Source of the DNA: an uncultured Allomuricauda sp.
GTDB taxonomy: Bacteria; Bacteroidota; Bacteroidia; Flavobacteriales; Flavobacteriaceae
Direction of reading: 5' to 3'
Assembly: GCA_937899065.1 (NCBI GenBank)
Contig: CALBPG010000084.1
Coordinates: forward strand, 1 to 36,258
Length of the DNA: 36,258 bases
Below, one piece after another: positions 27,548-36,258 of the stretch. The notes beneath the pieces are model-generated. The model saw only the letters and a list, made by a program, of their open reading frames with translations. It was not told where the DNA came from and did no database searches. The translations under genes were made by a program, and so were the position numbers. Each line of letters begins with the position of its first letter. Within the stretch, counting starts at the first letter, position 1.

Positions 27548-28331
27548 TCTTTTTGTTTTTCTATTTCTTTTTACCGCACAGGTATCGGGGCAATACCCTA
27601 TTCCCAAAAAGCCGGAAAAGATAGAAGACCAAACCAGTCTTTACGATTACATCAACCTATTACCAAAAACCCAAGCCAAACAGCTGGAACGGAAACTCAT
27701 TAGGTATGCGGACAGTACTTCCACCCAAATTGTAGTGGCCATCATAGAATCTACGCAAGGAGAGGAAATAAAATTCCTTGCTGCCCAATGGGCGCATTCT
27801 TGGGGTATTGGACAAGCGGATGAGGACAACGGTATTTTTATTCTCCTGGCCAAAGGAGATAGAAAGGTGACCATACAAACAGGCTACGGAGTCGAATCTT
27901 CTTTAACAGACATGATGAGTCGCCGCATTATTGAAAACGAAATGGTTCCCAATTTTAAGTCTGGGGATTACTATGGTGGATTGAATGCTGGCGCGGATGC
28001 GATTTTTGAAGTACTCACCGGACAATTTACGGAAGACCGTTCGTTTGAAGACGGCTTTTCATTTAATGCACTGGTCCCCATCATCATTTTTATCATCATT
28101 TTCATTATTCTGTCTCGACGCAATCGAAACAATCCTGGGGGTCGTGGCGGACGACGCGGTTCGGGCATAGCCCTCTGGGACATTATCATCCTTAGCAATA
28201 TGGGGCGAGGCGGCTACGGTGGCTCTTCGGGCGGTGGATTCGGAAGCGGAGGCGGCTTTAGCGGCGGTGGATTTGGAGGTGGTTTCGGCGGTGGTGGATT
28301 TGGAGGCGGCGGTGCTTCCGGAGGTTGGTAG
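27528..28331 (+). CDS. TPM domain protein with signal peptide, TM and Gly-rich tail
   Basis: LPKTQAKQLERKLIRYADSTSTQIVVAIIES...GIFILLAKGDRKVTIQTGYGVE; C-terminal SGGGFGSGGGFSGGGFGGG; overlaps the previous CDS by 20 nt. Confidence 0.93.
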   Translation: MQFPKASLFVFLFLFTAQVSGQYPIPKKPEKIEDQTSLYDYINLLPKTQAKQLERKLIRYADSTSTQIVVAIIESTQGEEIKFLAAQWAHSWGIGQADEDNGIFILLAKGDRKVTIQTGYGVESSLTDMMSRRIIENEMVPNFKSGDYYGGLNAGADAIFEVLTGQFTEDRSFEDGFSFNALVPIIIFIIIFIILSRRNRNNPGGRGGRRGSGIALWDIIILSNMGRGGYGGSSGGGFGSGGGFSGGGFGGGFGGGGFGGGGASGGW

Positions 28332-28361
28332 CATTATTCATCGCTGAACGAAACGCTTAGC

Positions 28362-30674
28362 TCAATTCACCTTAATTTTTACGGTTTCCGATAGCAAACT
28401 ACCATCTGACCCCATACCTTCCACATGAAGCAGTATTTCATCTTGATTGTTGATAGGCAACATTATAGAGGTAGGAACATCAGCACCGACAGGAACATTG
28501 GCTTTCCAATCCAAAGCGCCATAATTTTTAAAAATCGCGTTGGAATAGCTAGGGTAATTTGGGGTAAAATACGCTTGGGGTCTTGTATAACCATTTTTAA
28601 TGGCAAACCTCAGAAACTTATCTCTTAACTCGGGTTTCTCATACGGACTTGACCTTAATACGATGCTGATATAAAACTTCTTCTCAATGTCGTAGTAAAT
28701 TGCCCGTACCCTGGATAAAGGAATGTTCAATAACGATTCATCGACTGCCACCCGCTTATTTGATTTGGGAGAAAGAAGCACGTTTTCCATAAAACCTTCT
28801 GAATTCATTGCGCTCGAAGAGCTATAGCCCAAAGTGCTCAGGTAGCTGATAACGCTACCAAACCTTTTGATTTCAGCATCCCCAATTATCCTTCCTTCAG
28901 ATATCGGTAAAAGAGTACCTTTCGGTATGAACATATCCGTCTTATCTGTTCTCAGCGCTTTTTTTGTAACAGTAACCTCATTTAGAACAATTATACGTTC
29001 ACCAAGATTCAGGGTTTGGTCTACAGCAAAAGCTTCCCGCCGCATAGGCTCGCGTTTTTCAGTACGGGCCTTGAGCCATTCAGGAGTCTCTTTTACATAA
29101 TCTCGGTTTGACTTGAATTCTACCTCAGCATTGGGTTTTCGAAGTTTTCCTTTGTTTCCCAATAGACTAAGCATGAGCGAGTCATTTTCGAAAAGTACCA
29201 TATTACCTTCAAAGGATTTGCGACTGTCCAATTGGGAAAAATCAATCGCAGAAGACTCTTCGGAAACCAGTGAAACCTGATTTTCGATTTTGATATCCGC
29301 ATCCAGTACCTTCCCGCGAAACGAAATGCCATTTTCAGAAGCAAATTCAATTTGAGCTGCTTTCAAGTTTTTAGACTGCCAATCGTAACGTCCCCAACCT
29401 TCAATAAGCAAGCGTTTGTCCAATTCAAATCGTTTTCTTCTATCCTGCCCGTCGAAAAAGTAATAATCTTCAAGTGTATTAGTCACATAGGGTCGGAGCA
29501 AAAATGACGTGATAACGGAATGATTAGGTGCATAAGCAGTACTTTCTGTAGGAAGTGCCGATACACTTAAGTTGACTTCCTTTTCGATATTTTTGGGTAA
29601 AATCAAATCAACTTGGATGGAATCTCGCAGAAAGGAAGGGCAGTGTTCTACTTCCAAATCTTCAAGAATAGGGCCTTTCACTTTATGATTGAAGAACATT
29701 CGTTGCGAGATTGGATTGAGGTCTTGGTCAAAAAGCACAGCGGTTAAAACCCCGTGGGGCAGCTTCTCTCGAAGGATAGATACAACGGCTTTGTCCTTAT
29801 CTAGCGCGACATCTTCAAAGTAAATATAGGCATCTTGATAAATCGCCATCGTACAAAACTGCTCTTGGGAAACCGAAAAAGTCTCCTCTGAAGCCAGCAA
29901 TTTGACTAGAATTTTATCCTTACCATTATTATCGATACTGAACCCAAACCTATCTTTTACCGCTTCGGGTAGTTCTGAAAAACTAGTCGGAAGACCAGGT
30001 CTTTTATGTTTCAACCGATAGCTTCTACCCGATTCGACCATAAAACCGGTTTGTCCTATCCCAAAACTGTTGGTCTTGATATTGCTTTGGATTACTTTTC
30101 CAGAGTCGTCTACCAGCTCCATATTTGAGGATGATACTCCGTGACCCAATTTGTTTTGAAGGTGTATACCAACGGTGTTGTAAGTACCTTCTATGAGATA
30201 TCCCCCTTCAGGATAAACCGAAATCATTACTTCTTCTTCAAGATGCTCTTCAACCCTATCATTATCTTTTACAATTGAGATTTCTTGACGATACGGTTCC
30301 AAATTCTTGAAATTTCGCATGTAATTCGTCCATGCCAAAAGTGTATACTTTTCATTTACGAAGGTAGAATCAATAGGAATATAACCTTCTCCCATTCCGT
30401 TTTGGATGTAGACCAACTTTCGTTTGATTGGTTTCCCCTCCAAATCATAAAGGGCTACATGCAAATTGGAAGTAGATAGGGAAGGTAGTTGGGATTTCTG
30501 TTCTCTTACGTATGCTTTAAACCACAATCTTTCTCCCTCTAAAAAAGTGGTTTTGTTTAGATGCAGATGAATATTCTCCCAAATTTCAGTGGAGAGAACG
30601 GCTTCTTCGGAAACCTGACCAAAACCCGGTAATACAGCCGTAATGAAAAGAAATTTCAAGAAAACTATTCGCAT
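28362..30674 (-). CDS. Large secreted protein of the macroglobulin-like (MG2)/TonB plug-like type common in Flavobacteriia
   Basis: Signal peptide; ENIHLHLNKTTFLEGERLWFKAYV, LVYIQNGMGEGYIPIDSTFVNEKYTLLAWTNYMRNF. Confidence 0.7.
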   Translation of the reverse strand: MRIVFLKFLFITAVLPGFGQVSEEAVLSTEIWENIHLHLNKTTFLEGERLWFKAYVREQKSQLPSLSTSNLHVALYDLEGKPIKRKLVYIQNGMGEGYIPIDSTFVNEKYTLLAWTNYMRNFKNLEPYRQEISIVKDNDRVEEHLEEEVMISVYPEGGYLIEGTYNTVGIHLQNKLGHGVSSSNMELVDDSGKVIQSNIKTNSFGIGQTGFMVESGRSYRLKHKRPGLPTSFSELPEAVKDRFGFSIDNNGKDKILVKLLASEETFSVSQEQFCTMAIYQDAYIYFEDVALDKDKAVVSILREKLPHGVLTAVLFDQDLNPISQRMFFNHKVKGPILEDLEVEHCPSFLRDSIQVDLILPKNIEKEVNLSVSALPTESTAYAPNHSVITSFLLRPYVTNTLEDYYFFDGQDRRKRFELDKRLLIEGWGRYDWQSKNLKAAQIEFASENGISFRGKVLDADIKIENQVSLVSEESSAIDFSQLDSRKSFEGNMVLFENDSLMLSLLGNKGKLRKPNAEVEFKSNRDYVKETPEWLKARTEKREPMRREAFAVDQTLNLGERIIVLNEVTVTKKALRTDKTDMFIPKGTLLPISEGRIIGDAEIKRFGSVISYLSTLGYSSSSAMNSEGFMENVLLSPKSNKRVAVDESLLNIPLSRVRAIYYDIEKKFYISIVLRSSPYEKPELRDKFLRFAIKNGYTRPQAYFTPNYPSYSNAIFKNYGALDWKANVPVGADVPTSIMLPINNQDEILLHVEGMGSDGSLLSETVKIKVN

Positions 30675-30724
30675 TTTTGATAGCAGACATTTCTATCTAA
30701 AAATTACGAAATTATCCTCGGAGT

Positions 30725-32026
30725 TTACTTCTTCCGCATAAAAATAGTGATGGGAACTCCCGAAAAATCAAACTGTTCCCGGAGCTTGTTTTCCAGGAAG
30801 CGTTTATAGGGGTCACGGACATACTGTGGCAGGTTACAAAAGAAAGCGAACTGCGGATACGCCGTAGGCAATTGGGTGATGAATTTGATTTTGACGTATT
30901 TGCCTTTGTATGATGGCGGCGGCGTTTTTTCAATTACCGGAAGCATAGCGTCATTCAGCGCTCTAGTTTGGATGCGTTTGGAACGGTTTTTATAGACCTC
31001 AACTGCGGATTCAATCGCTTTAAAAATACGTTGCTTGTTCAACACCGAAACAAAAACGATAGGCACATCGGTAAATGGTTCTATTTGCTTTCGGATTTTC
31101 TGTTCATAATCCCGAACGGAATTGGTCGCTTTTTCCACCAAATCCCATTTGTTGACCAAAATCACAACTCCCTTGTTATTTCGCTGCGCCAACCAGAAGA
31201 TGTTCTGCACCTGTCCATCAAAACCACGGGTAGCATCCAAAAGCAAGAGACAAACATCACTGTGTTCAATCGCTCGAATGGAGCGCATAACAGAATAGAA
31301 TTCCAAATCTTCCTTGACCTTTGCTTTCCGACGGATTCCTGCCGTATCCACCAAATTGAACTCAAAACCAAAACGATTGTAGCGCGTGTCAATACTATCT
31401 CTTGTGGTACCTGCTACATCAGTAACGATATAGCGGTCCTCCCCAATCAACGCATTAATAAAAGAAGATTTCCCCGCATTGGGTCGACCTACCACCGCAA
31501 AACGGGGCACATCATCATCTTCTTCGACATTCTCAGGCAATACCTCAACCAAAGCATCGAGCAATTCTCCTGTACCACTACCATTGATACTCGAAATAGG
31601 AAAGACATCCCCAAGTCCCAAAGCATAAAACTCAGCTGCATCCGCCATGCGTTGGGCGTTATCTACTTTATTTACTGCCAAAAACAGGGGTTTATCCACC
31701 CGGCGTAAAAGCTTGGCTACTTCTTCATCCATTCCAGTCACCCCTGACTCCACATCTACAACAAAGATTACCGCATCCGCCTCGTCAATGGCCAACTCTA
31801 CCTGCTTGTCGATTTCTTTTTCAAATACATCTTCGCTACCCACCACGTAGCCTCCGGTATCAATTACGGAAAACTCCTTTCCGTTCCAGTCACTTTTTCC
31901 ATAATGGCGGTCGCGCGTCACGCCACTAACCGCATCAACAATCGCTTCTCGGCGTTGAATCAAACGGTTGAAAAAAGTGGACTTTCCTACATTGGGTCTT
32001 CCGACAATGGCGACAATTGCACCCAT
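30725..32026 (-). CDS. der: Ribosome biogenesis GTPase Der (EngA), tandem G domains
   Basis: [18 protein letters not shown] and [21 protein letters not shown]-terminal KH-like domain. Confidence 0.98.
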   Translation of the reverse strand: MGAIVAIVGRPNVGKSTFFNRLIQRREAIVDAVSGVTRDRHYGKSDWNGKEFSVIDTGGYVVGSEDVFEKEIDKQVELAIDEADAVIFVVDVESGVTGMDEEVAKLLRRVDKPLFLAVNKVDNAQRMADAAEFYALGLGDVFPISSINGSGTGELLDALVEVLPENVEEDDDVPRFAVVGRPNAGKSSFINALIGEDRYIVTDVAGTTRDSIDTRYNRFGFEFNLVDTAGIRRKAKVKEDLEFYSVMRSIRAIEHSDVCLLLLDATRGFDGQVQNIFWLAQRNNKGVVILVNKWDLVEKATNSVRDYEQKIRKQIEPFTDVPIVFVSVLNKQRIFKAIESAVEVYKNRSKRIQTRALNDAMLPVIEKTPPPSYKGKYVKIKFITQLPTAYPQFAFFCNLPQYVRDPYKRFLENKLREQFDFSGVPITIFMRKK

Positions 32027-32081
32027 AGCGTTTGCTTTTACGCGGTAAAGGTAAGTGAATCCCTGAAAGGTCTACAAGAAT

Positions 32082-32116
32082 AAAAAAGGGATACCGAAGT
32101 ATGGCATCCCCTTTTC
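32082..32116 (-). terminator. Rho-independent terminator (minus strand) downstream of the choice-of-anchor gene
   Basis: On the minus strand: AAAAGGGGATGCC-ATACTTC-GGTATCCCTTTTTTA. Confidence 0.82.
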
Positions 32117-32142
32117 CTTAAAATTATGAAGCAAAACTATTT

Positions 32143-33675
32143 TTAATCATTTTGATAGAAGCTCACCGTACCGCTCACCTCATTGCTGATGACCAACAAT
32201 TCTTTCCCGGTAGGGCTATCCGCTGCGTCGATGGCCAAAACGCCTTCAGGACCCACATCTCCCTCGTTTGAGAGAAGTTGTAAGAATTCTGGAAAGCTAG
32301 GATTGGTGATATCGTATACCATGATTTGGTTGTTTCTTTCCAAACCGACAAAAAGAATTTCTCGCTCTCCAATGGTTTGGATGGTCACCGCTTCAGGTTC
32401 GGCGCCTTTATCATCGCTTCGGCAGTCATCACCGTTGAATACGTCAGGAGTCAATTCCAAAGTTTTGGTAGCGATATCATTGCCACTGTCATAAACGATT
32501 TGCCCCATTCCTGACCAAATGGTAAAGGACCGTGCACCGTAGTTGTACAATTCATCAAAATCGCCATCGCCATCAATGTCTCCTAGCGTGGTGGTAGACT
32601 GAAGTCTTCCTAAGTTTTCGTCCAACTGTAATGTAGCCGCATCAGGGAAAGCGGTTTCGTCCAACACCAAATCGGCCATACGCTCTTCTTCGGAAAAACC
32701 ATCATAATCACGAGCATCACCTTCATTGGCGGTCACGATATAATCCATGCCATTGACACTATAATAAGCAATCGCATCAGGTTGATAAATTCCGAAAACA
32801 GGAACGCTTCGCAACTCCTTTTTATCATCCCGGTTACTAGGGTCAATTTCATTGCCCGGTACCGCATAACTTTTGAAGCCCAAGGGCAGAATATCGGTTA
32901 TCTGTTTGCTTTCCAAATCAACAACCGCAACTCCATTGTTTTCTTGTAAGGTAACCCAAGCCGTTTTGGAATCATCTGAAACGGCCACATATTCTGGCTC
33001 TACATCCATGGCCAAGGTCGCATTAGGGCCAAAAACACGGAATCCGGCAGATTCCAATCCTTCTTCCATTGCATTGAAGGCCTCAAAATCAAGGTCATAT
33101 ACTGTCCCTGCTTCTACAGAAATTATGCTAATGGTTCCTTTGGGGTCGATAACATAATCATCATCGGGCTCACCTTCGTTGGCCACAACCAAATACTTAC
33201 CGTCAGGCGTATAGGTGACCATATCAGGCAAAGCCCCTACTTGGTATGCTGCTTTCAATTGCAAGCTTTCCGCATCGTATACTTTTACGAAACCCGGATT
33301 TTGTTTCACTTGGTCTTCCACAGCCACAGCCACCATACCGTCATACACGCTGACACTATTGGGAACTCTGCCATTCAAGTTCAAAGAACCTACATATTGG
33401 CTGGCCGAAACATCAGAAATATCAAAAACGGAAACATTCTCACTTTCGACGTTTACGACAAAAAGTCTTTTGGTTTTGGCATCGTAGCCAGCAATCTCAG
33501 CGGACTCTTCTCCCCCAACTTGAAGGGAACTAACATATTTGAAGTTTACTGAAGTGGGTACTTCATTATCTGGGTGGTCGTCTTCACCACCGCCAATAAA
33601 GTCGTCAATGGCATCGCAAGAATAGGTTAGAGATAATAGTAGAAAGGGCAATAATACTTTAAAAGTGTTCTTCAT
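32143..33675 (-). CDS. Choice-of-anchor I family lipoprotein (beta-propeller-like)
   Basis: Lipobox LTYSCDAIDD; FVVNVESENVSVFDISD, PDMVTYTPDGKYLVVANEGEPDDDY, ITANEGDARDYDGFSEE. Confidence 0.9.
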   Translation of the reverse strand: MKNTFKVLLPFLLLSLTYSCDAIDDFIGGGEDDHPDNEVPTSVNFKYVSSLQVGGEESAEIAGYDAKTKRLFVVNVESENVSVFDISDVSASQYVGSLNLNGRVPNSVSVYDGMVAVAVEDQVKQNPGFVKVYDAESLQLKAAYQVGALPDMVTYTPDGKYLVVANEGEPDDDYVIDPKGTISIISVEAGTVYDLDFEAFNAMEEGLESAGFRVFGPNATLAMDVEPEYVAVSDDSKTAWVTLQENNGVAVVDLESKQITDILPLGFKSYAVPGNEIDPSNRDDKKELRSVPVFGIYQPDAIAYYSVNGMDYIVTANEGDARDYDGFSEEERMADLVLDETAFPDAATLQLDENLGRLQSTTTLGDIDGDGDFDELYNYGARSFTIWSGMGQIVYDSGNDIATKTLELTPDVFNGDDCRSDDKGAEPEAVTIQTIGEREILFVGLERNNQIMVYDITNPSFPEFLQLLSNEGDVGPEGVLAIDAADSPTGKELLVISNEVSGTVSFYQND

Positions 33676-33750
33676 GTTGATTGGATTATTTTGACCTTGA
33701 AGGTCTTAACCGAACATGAAGTAATTGTTATTCGAACACTAAATTATGCT

Positions 33751-34629
33751 TTAGTTATTGTAACCAAAACGTTTAAGCTGTTGTGCATTATTGCGCCAAT
33801 TTTTATTGACTTTTACGTAGAGTTCCAAATGAACCTGTTTGGCGAGAAAGGCTTCCAAGGTTTTTCGAGCTTCAACGCCCACTTTTTTCAGTGCACTTCC
33901 CTTATGTCCGATGAGAATTCCTTTTTGAGTATCGCGTTCAACCATGATGACGCATCTGATACGAACGATTTTTTCGTCCTCCTTGAATTCCTCAGTTTCC
34001 ACCTCAACAGCATAGGGAATCTCCTTTTTGTACTGTAGAAGAATCTTTTCCCGGACGATTTCATTTACGAAAAAGCGTTCTGGCCGGTCCGTTAATTGGT
34101 CCTTTGGATAAAAGGCTGGTGATTCGGGAAGCAACTCCAAGATTCGATTGAAAACGGTTTCCACATTGAAGTTTTCCAAAGCAGATATGGGATAAATTTC
34201 CACATTGGGCAGAAGTTCCTGCCAGTATTGCACTTGATTTTCGAGTTCTTCTTGATGGGTTGTGTCAATTTTATTCAACAACAACATCACAGGAACTTTG
34301 CTCTGCTTTAGTTTTTCAAAGAAGGCTTCATCTTTCAGACCTTTCTCTCCGATTTCGACCATGTATAACAACACATCTGCATCGACAAAAGCAGATTTCA
34401 CCGCATCCATCATAGAAGTCTGCAAATCGTACGCTGGTCGAATGATACCTGGTGTGTCTGAGAAAACTACTTGAAATTCCTCCCCATTAACAATCCCTAA
34501 AATTCGATGTCTGGTGGTTTGGGCCTTCGCCGTAATAATGGATAGGCGTTCCCCAACCAATGCGTTCATTAGGGTCGATTTTCCAACGTTCGGATTCCCG
34601 ACGATATTTACGAAACCTGCTTTATGCAT
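33751..34629 (-). CDS. era: GTPase Era
   Basis: GFVNIVGNPNVGKSTLMNALVGERLSIITAKAQTTRHRI; C-terminal KH domain GILIGHKGSALKKVG. Confidence 0.98.
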   Translation of the reverse strand: MHKAGFVNIVGNPNVGKSTLMNALVGERLSIITAKAQTTRHRILGIVNGEEFQVVFSDTPGIIRPAYDLQTSMMDAVKSAFVDADVLLYMVEIGEKGLKDEAFFEKLKQSKVPVMLLLNKIDTTHQEELENQVQYWQELLPNVEIYPISALENFNVETVFNRILELLPESPAFYPKDQLTDRPERFFVNEIVREKILLQYKKEIPYAVEVETEEFKEDEKIVRIRCVIMVERDTQKGILIGHKGSALKKVGVEARKTLEAFLAKQVHLELYVKVNKNWRNNAQQLKRFGYNN

Positions 34630-36004
34630 GGGGCTGTTTCATTTTTTGAAGATATGCTTTGGTAGCCATGTTTATTTTTGGTGCTAATAACAATACTGCA
34701 ATCATATTAGGAATTACCATCAAAGCGTAGGACAAATCAATAAGGTTTTTGACCACTTCCAAAGAGGCAATTGCAGCGAACACAATCATAATCACAAAAT
34801 ATACATTGTACAGCTTTCCAATTTTGGCGTTGGTTAAAAAGGATAAGCATTTAACACCATAATAGGAATATGTAAATAAGGTTGATAAGGCAAAAGCGGA
34901 AACGATGACCATTAACAAGATGCCACCCCAACTTCCCAAAGAGGTGTTGAAGGCATTCAGCGTCATTACGATGCCGCTTCCTTCTTCAAGATATGCACCG
35001 CTTAAAATCAAAACTATCGCTGTGAACGTACACACCAAAATGGTATCAATAAACGGTCCTAACATGGCAACTAAACCTTCTCTAATCGGCTCATCATTTT
35101 TGGATTGGCCGTGATACATCGGCGCAGAACCTAAACCCGCTTCATTGGAAAACATGGCCCTACGCACACCAATAATAACCAACCCCCAGAAACCGCCAGT
35201 AACAATGGTCTTAAAGTTCCAAGCCTCAGTAATTATAAGTTTTAAGGAAGGTCCAACTTTAGAGGCGTTGGCAATCATGACCAAAATGACCGTCAACAAA
35301 TACACAACCACCATGGTTGGCACCAGAGCCGTGGCCACTTTGGCAATATTTTTTAGTCCCCCAAAAATGACAAAAGATGAAATAATGGCAAGAACTATTC
35401 CTATTACCAATTTCCAATTGAACAGCGGGTCTGCTTCGCTCCCACCCAAAGCCACCAGACTTTCTTCTGGTTGAACGACATTCATAAAGGTTTCGGTGAA
35501 CTGATTCGCGGTAAAAACCCCCAAAAAACCAAACAATCCTGCGATGCTAAAAAAGATGGCCAAAGGTTTCGCTTTTTTCCCCAACCCTTTAGTCATGTAA
35601 AACATAGGACCACCTTGCAGTTTCCCATCGGAATCTTGTCCGCGAAACATAATGGACAACCCGCAGGAATAAAACTTGATGCACATGCCTATTAAAGCGG
35701 TCATCCAAATCCAAAAAACAACACCAGGTCCACCGTCGTGAATGGCAATAGCCACTCCTGATATGTTTCCTAGACCCACAGTGGCAGCAACCGCAGCGGA
35801 TAACGCTTGCAAGGAACTCACATCGCCTTTTGCTTTGTTATCGTCATACTTCCCTGCCGTAATGGCAATGGCATGCCCAAAAAACCGATAAGGCATAAAC
35901 TTGGAATACACCATCAAAAACAACCCGCCGCCTATCAAAAGAATGAACATGGGCCATTCCGTAGCAGATATGGCATTGACCAAAAAATCGTTCAGTTGTT
36001 CCAT
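34622..36004 (-). CDS. Sodium:alanine symporter (AGCS family)
   Basis: SSLQALSAAVAATVGLGNISGVAIAI, GVRRAMFSNEAGLGSAPMYHG; multi-pass membrane protein. Confidence 0.96.
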   Translation of the reverse strand: MEQLNDFLVNAISATEWPMFILLIGGGLFLMVYSKFMPYRFFGHAIAITAGKYDDNKAKGDVSSLQALSAAVAATVGLGNISGVAIAIHDGGPGVVFWIWMTALIGMCIKFYSCGLSIMFRGQDSDGKLQGGPMFYMTKGLGKKAKPLAIFFSIAGLFGFLGVFTANQFTETFMNVVQPEESLVALGGSEADPLFNWKLVIGIVLAIISSFVIFGGLKNIAKVATALVPTMVVVYLLTVILVMIANASKVGPSLKLIITEAWNFKTIVTGGFWGLVIIGVRRAMFSNEAGLGSAPMYHGQSKNDEPIREGLVAMLGPFIDTILVCTFTAIVLILSGAYLEEGSGIVMTLNAFNTSLGSWGGILLMVIVSAFALSTLFTYSYYGVKCLSFLTNAKIGKLYNVYFVIMIVFAAIASLEVVKNLIDLSYALMVIPNMIAVLLLAPKINMATKAYLQKMKQPHA

Positions 36005-36019
36005 GCGTCGAAGATATAC

Positions 36020-36107
36020 AATTCAAAACAAGAGTTAGCACCCCCTCCTTGAGTATAAGAGATACTTTGACTCCACTCAACATTAGTTCGACCTATTGTT
36101 TTGAATT
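36020..36107. repeat. 88-bp segment with 12-bp perfect inverted ends, MITE-like candidate
   Basis: AATTCAAAACAA (36020-36031) and TTGTTTTGAATT (36096-36107). Confidence 0.5.
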
Positions 36108-36138
36108 CGCTTCGCTTTTCAAAACAAGGTCTCACTAA

Positions 36139-36171
36139 TTTGGAAATATGTTTAAAAGAGTTGTATATTTG
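36139..36171 (+). promoter_or_regulatory. Bacteroidota-type promoter of the tRNA gene
   Basis: TTTG (36139-36142), 21-nt spacer, TATATTTG (36164-36171, fits TAnnTTTG), tRNA begins 12 nt downstream. Confidence 0.72.
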
Positions 36172-36182
36172 CCGTCCGATAT

Positions 36183-36255
<73 letters not shown>

Positions 36256-36258
36256 CAA

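Noticed and set aside
30968-31708. 246-aa plus-strand ORF
   Set aside because: Lies entirely antisense to der, whose two G domains are unmistakable; no recognisable motifs.

Overview
The window is a Flavobacteriaceae-like (Bacteroidota) chromosomal segment. It is densely coded and mostly housekeeping or conserved-hypothetical. Clear genes include alaS, hemL, der, era, an AGCS Na+/alanine symporter, an extended aromatic amino acid hydroxylase, a LemA/TPM operon, an M23 peptidase plus MerR pair, GSCFA, DUF4230, a PDZ/M61-like peptidase, PhoD, an MFS transporter and a D-cysteine desulfhydrase/ACC deaminase-like enzyme. The window ends in an initiator-type tRNA-Met(CAT). The accessory-looking parts are: (i) a haem-acquisition-like locus (TonB receptor, TIG-HmuY lipoprotein and DoxX, divergent from DUF6607, an FMN-binding protein and a His-containing membrane protein); (ii) a solitary DUF559 nuclease-like ORF flanked on both sides by hairpin clusters that look like diverged inverted copies of each other, the best candidate here for an undescribed mobile or structured element; (iii) a 21-bp-period tandem repeat upstream of a small membrane peptide gene that looks like a LytTR-type operator; (iv) an 88-bp MITE-like segment with 12-bp inverted ends upstream of the tRNA. 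No CRISPR array, rRNA, transposase or prophage was seen. All family assignments come from motif recognition by eye; no database search was run.
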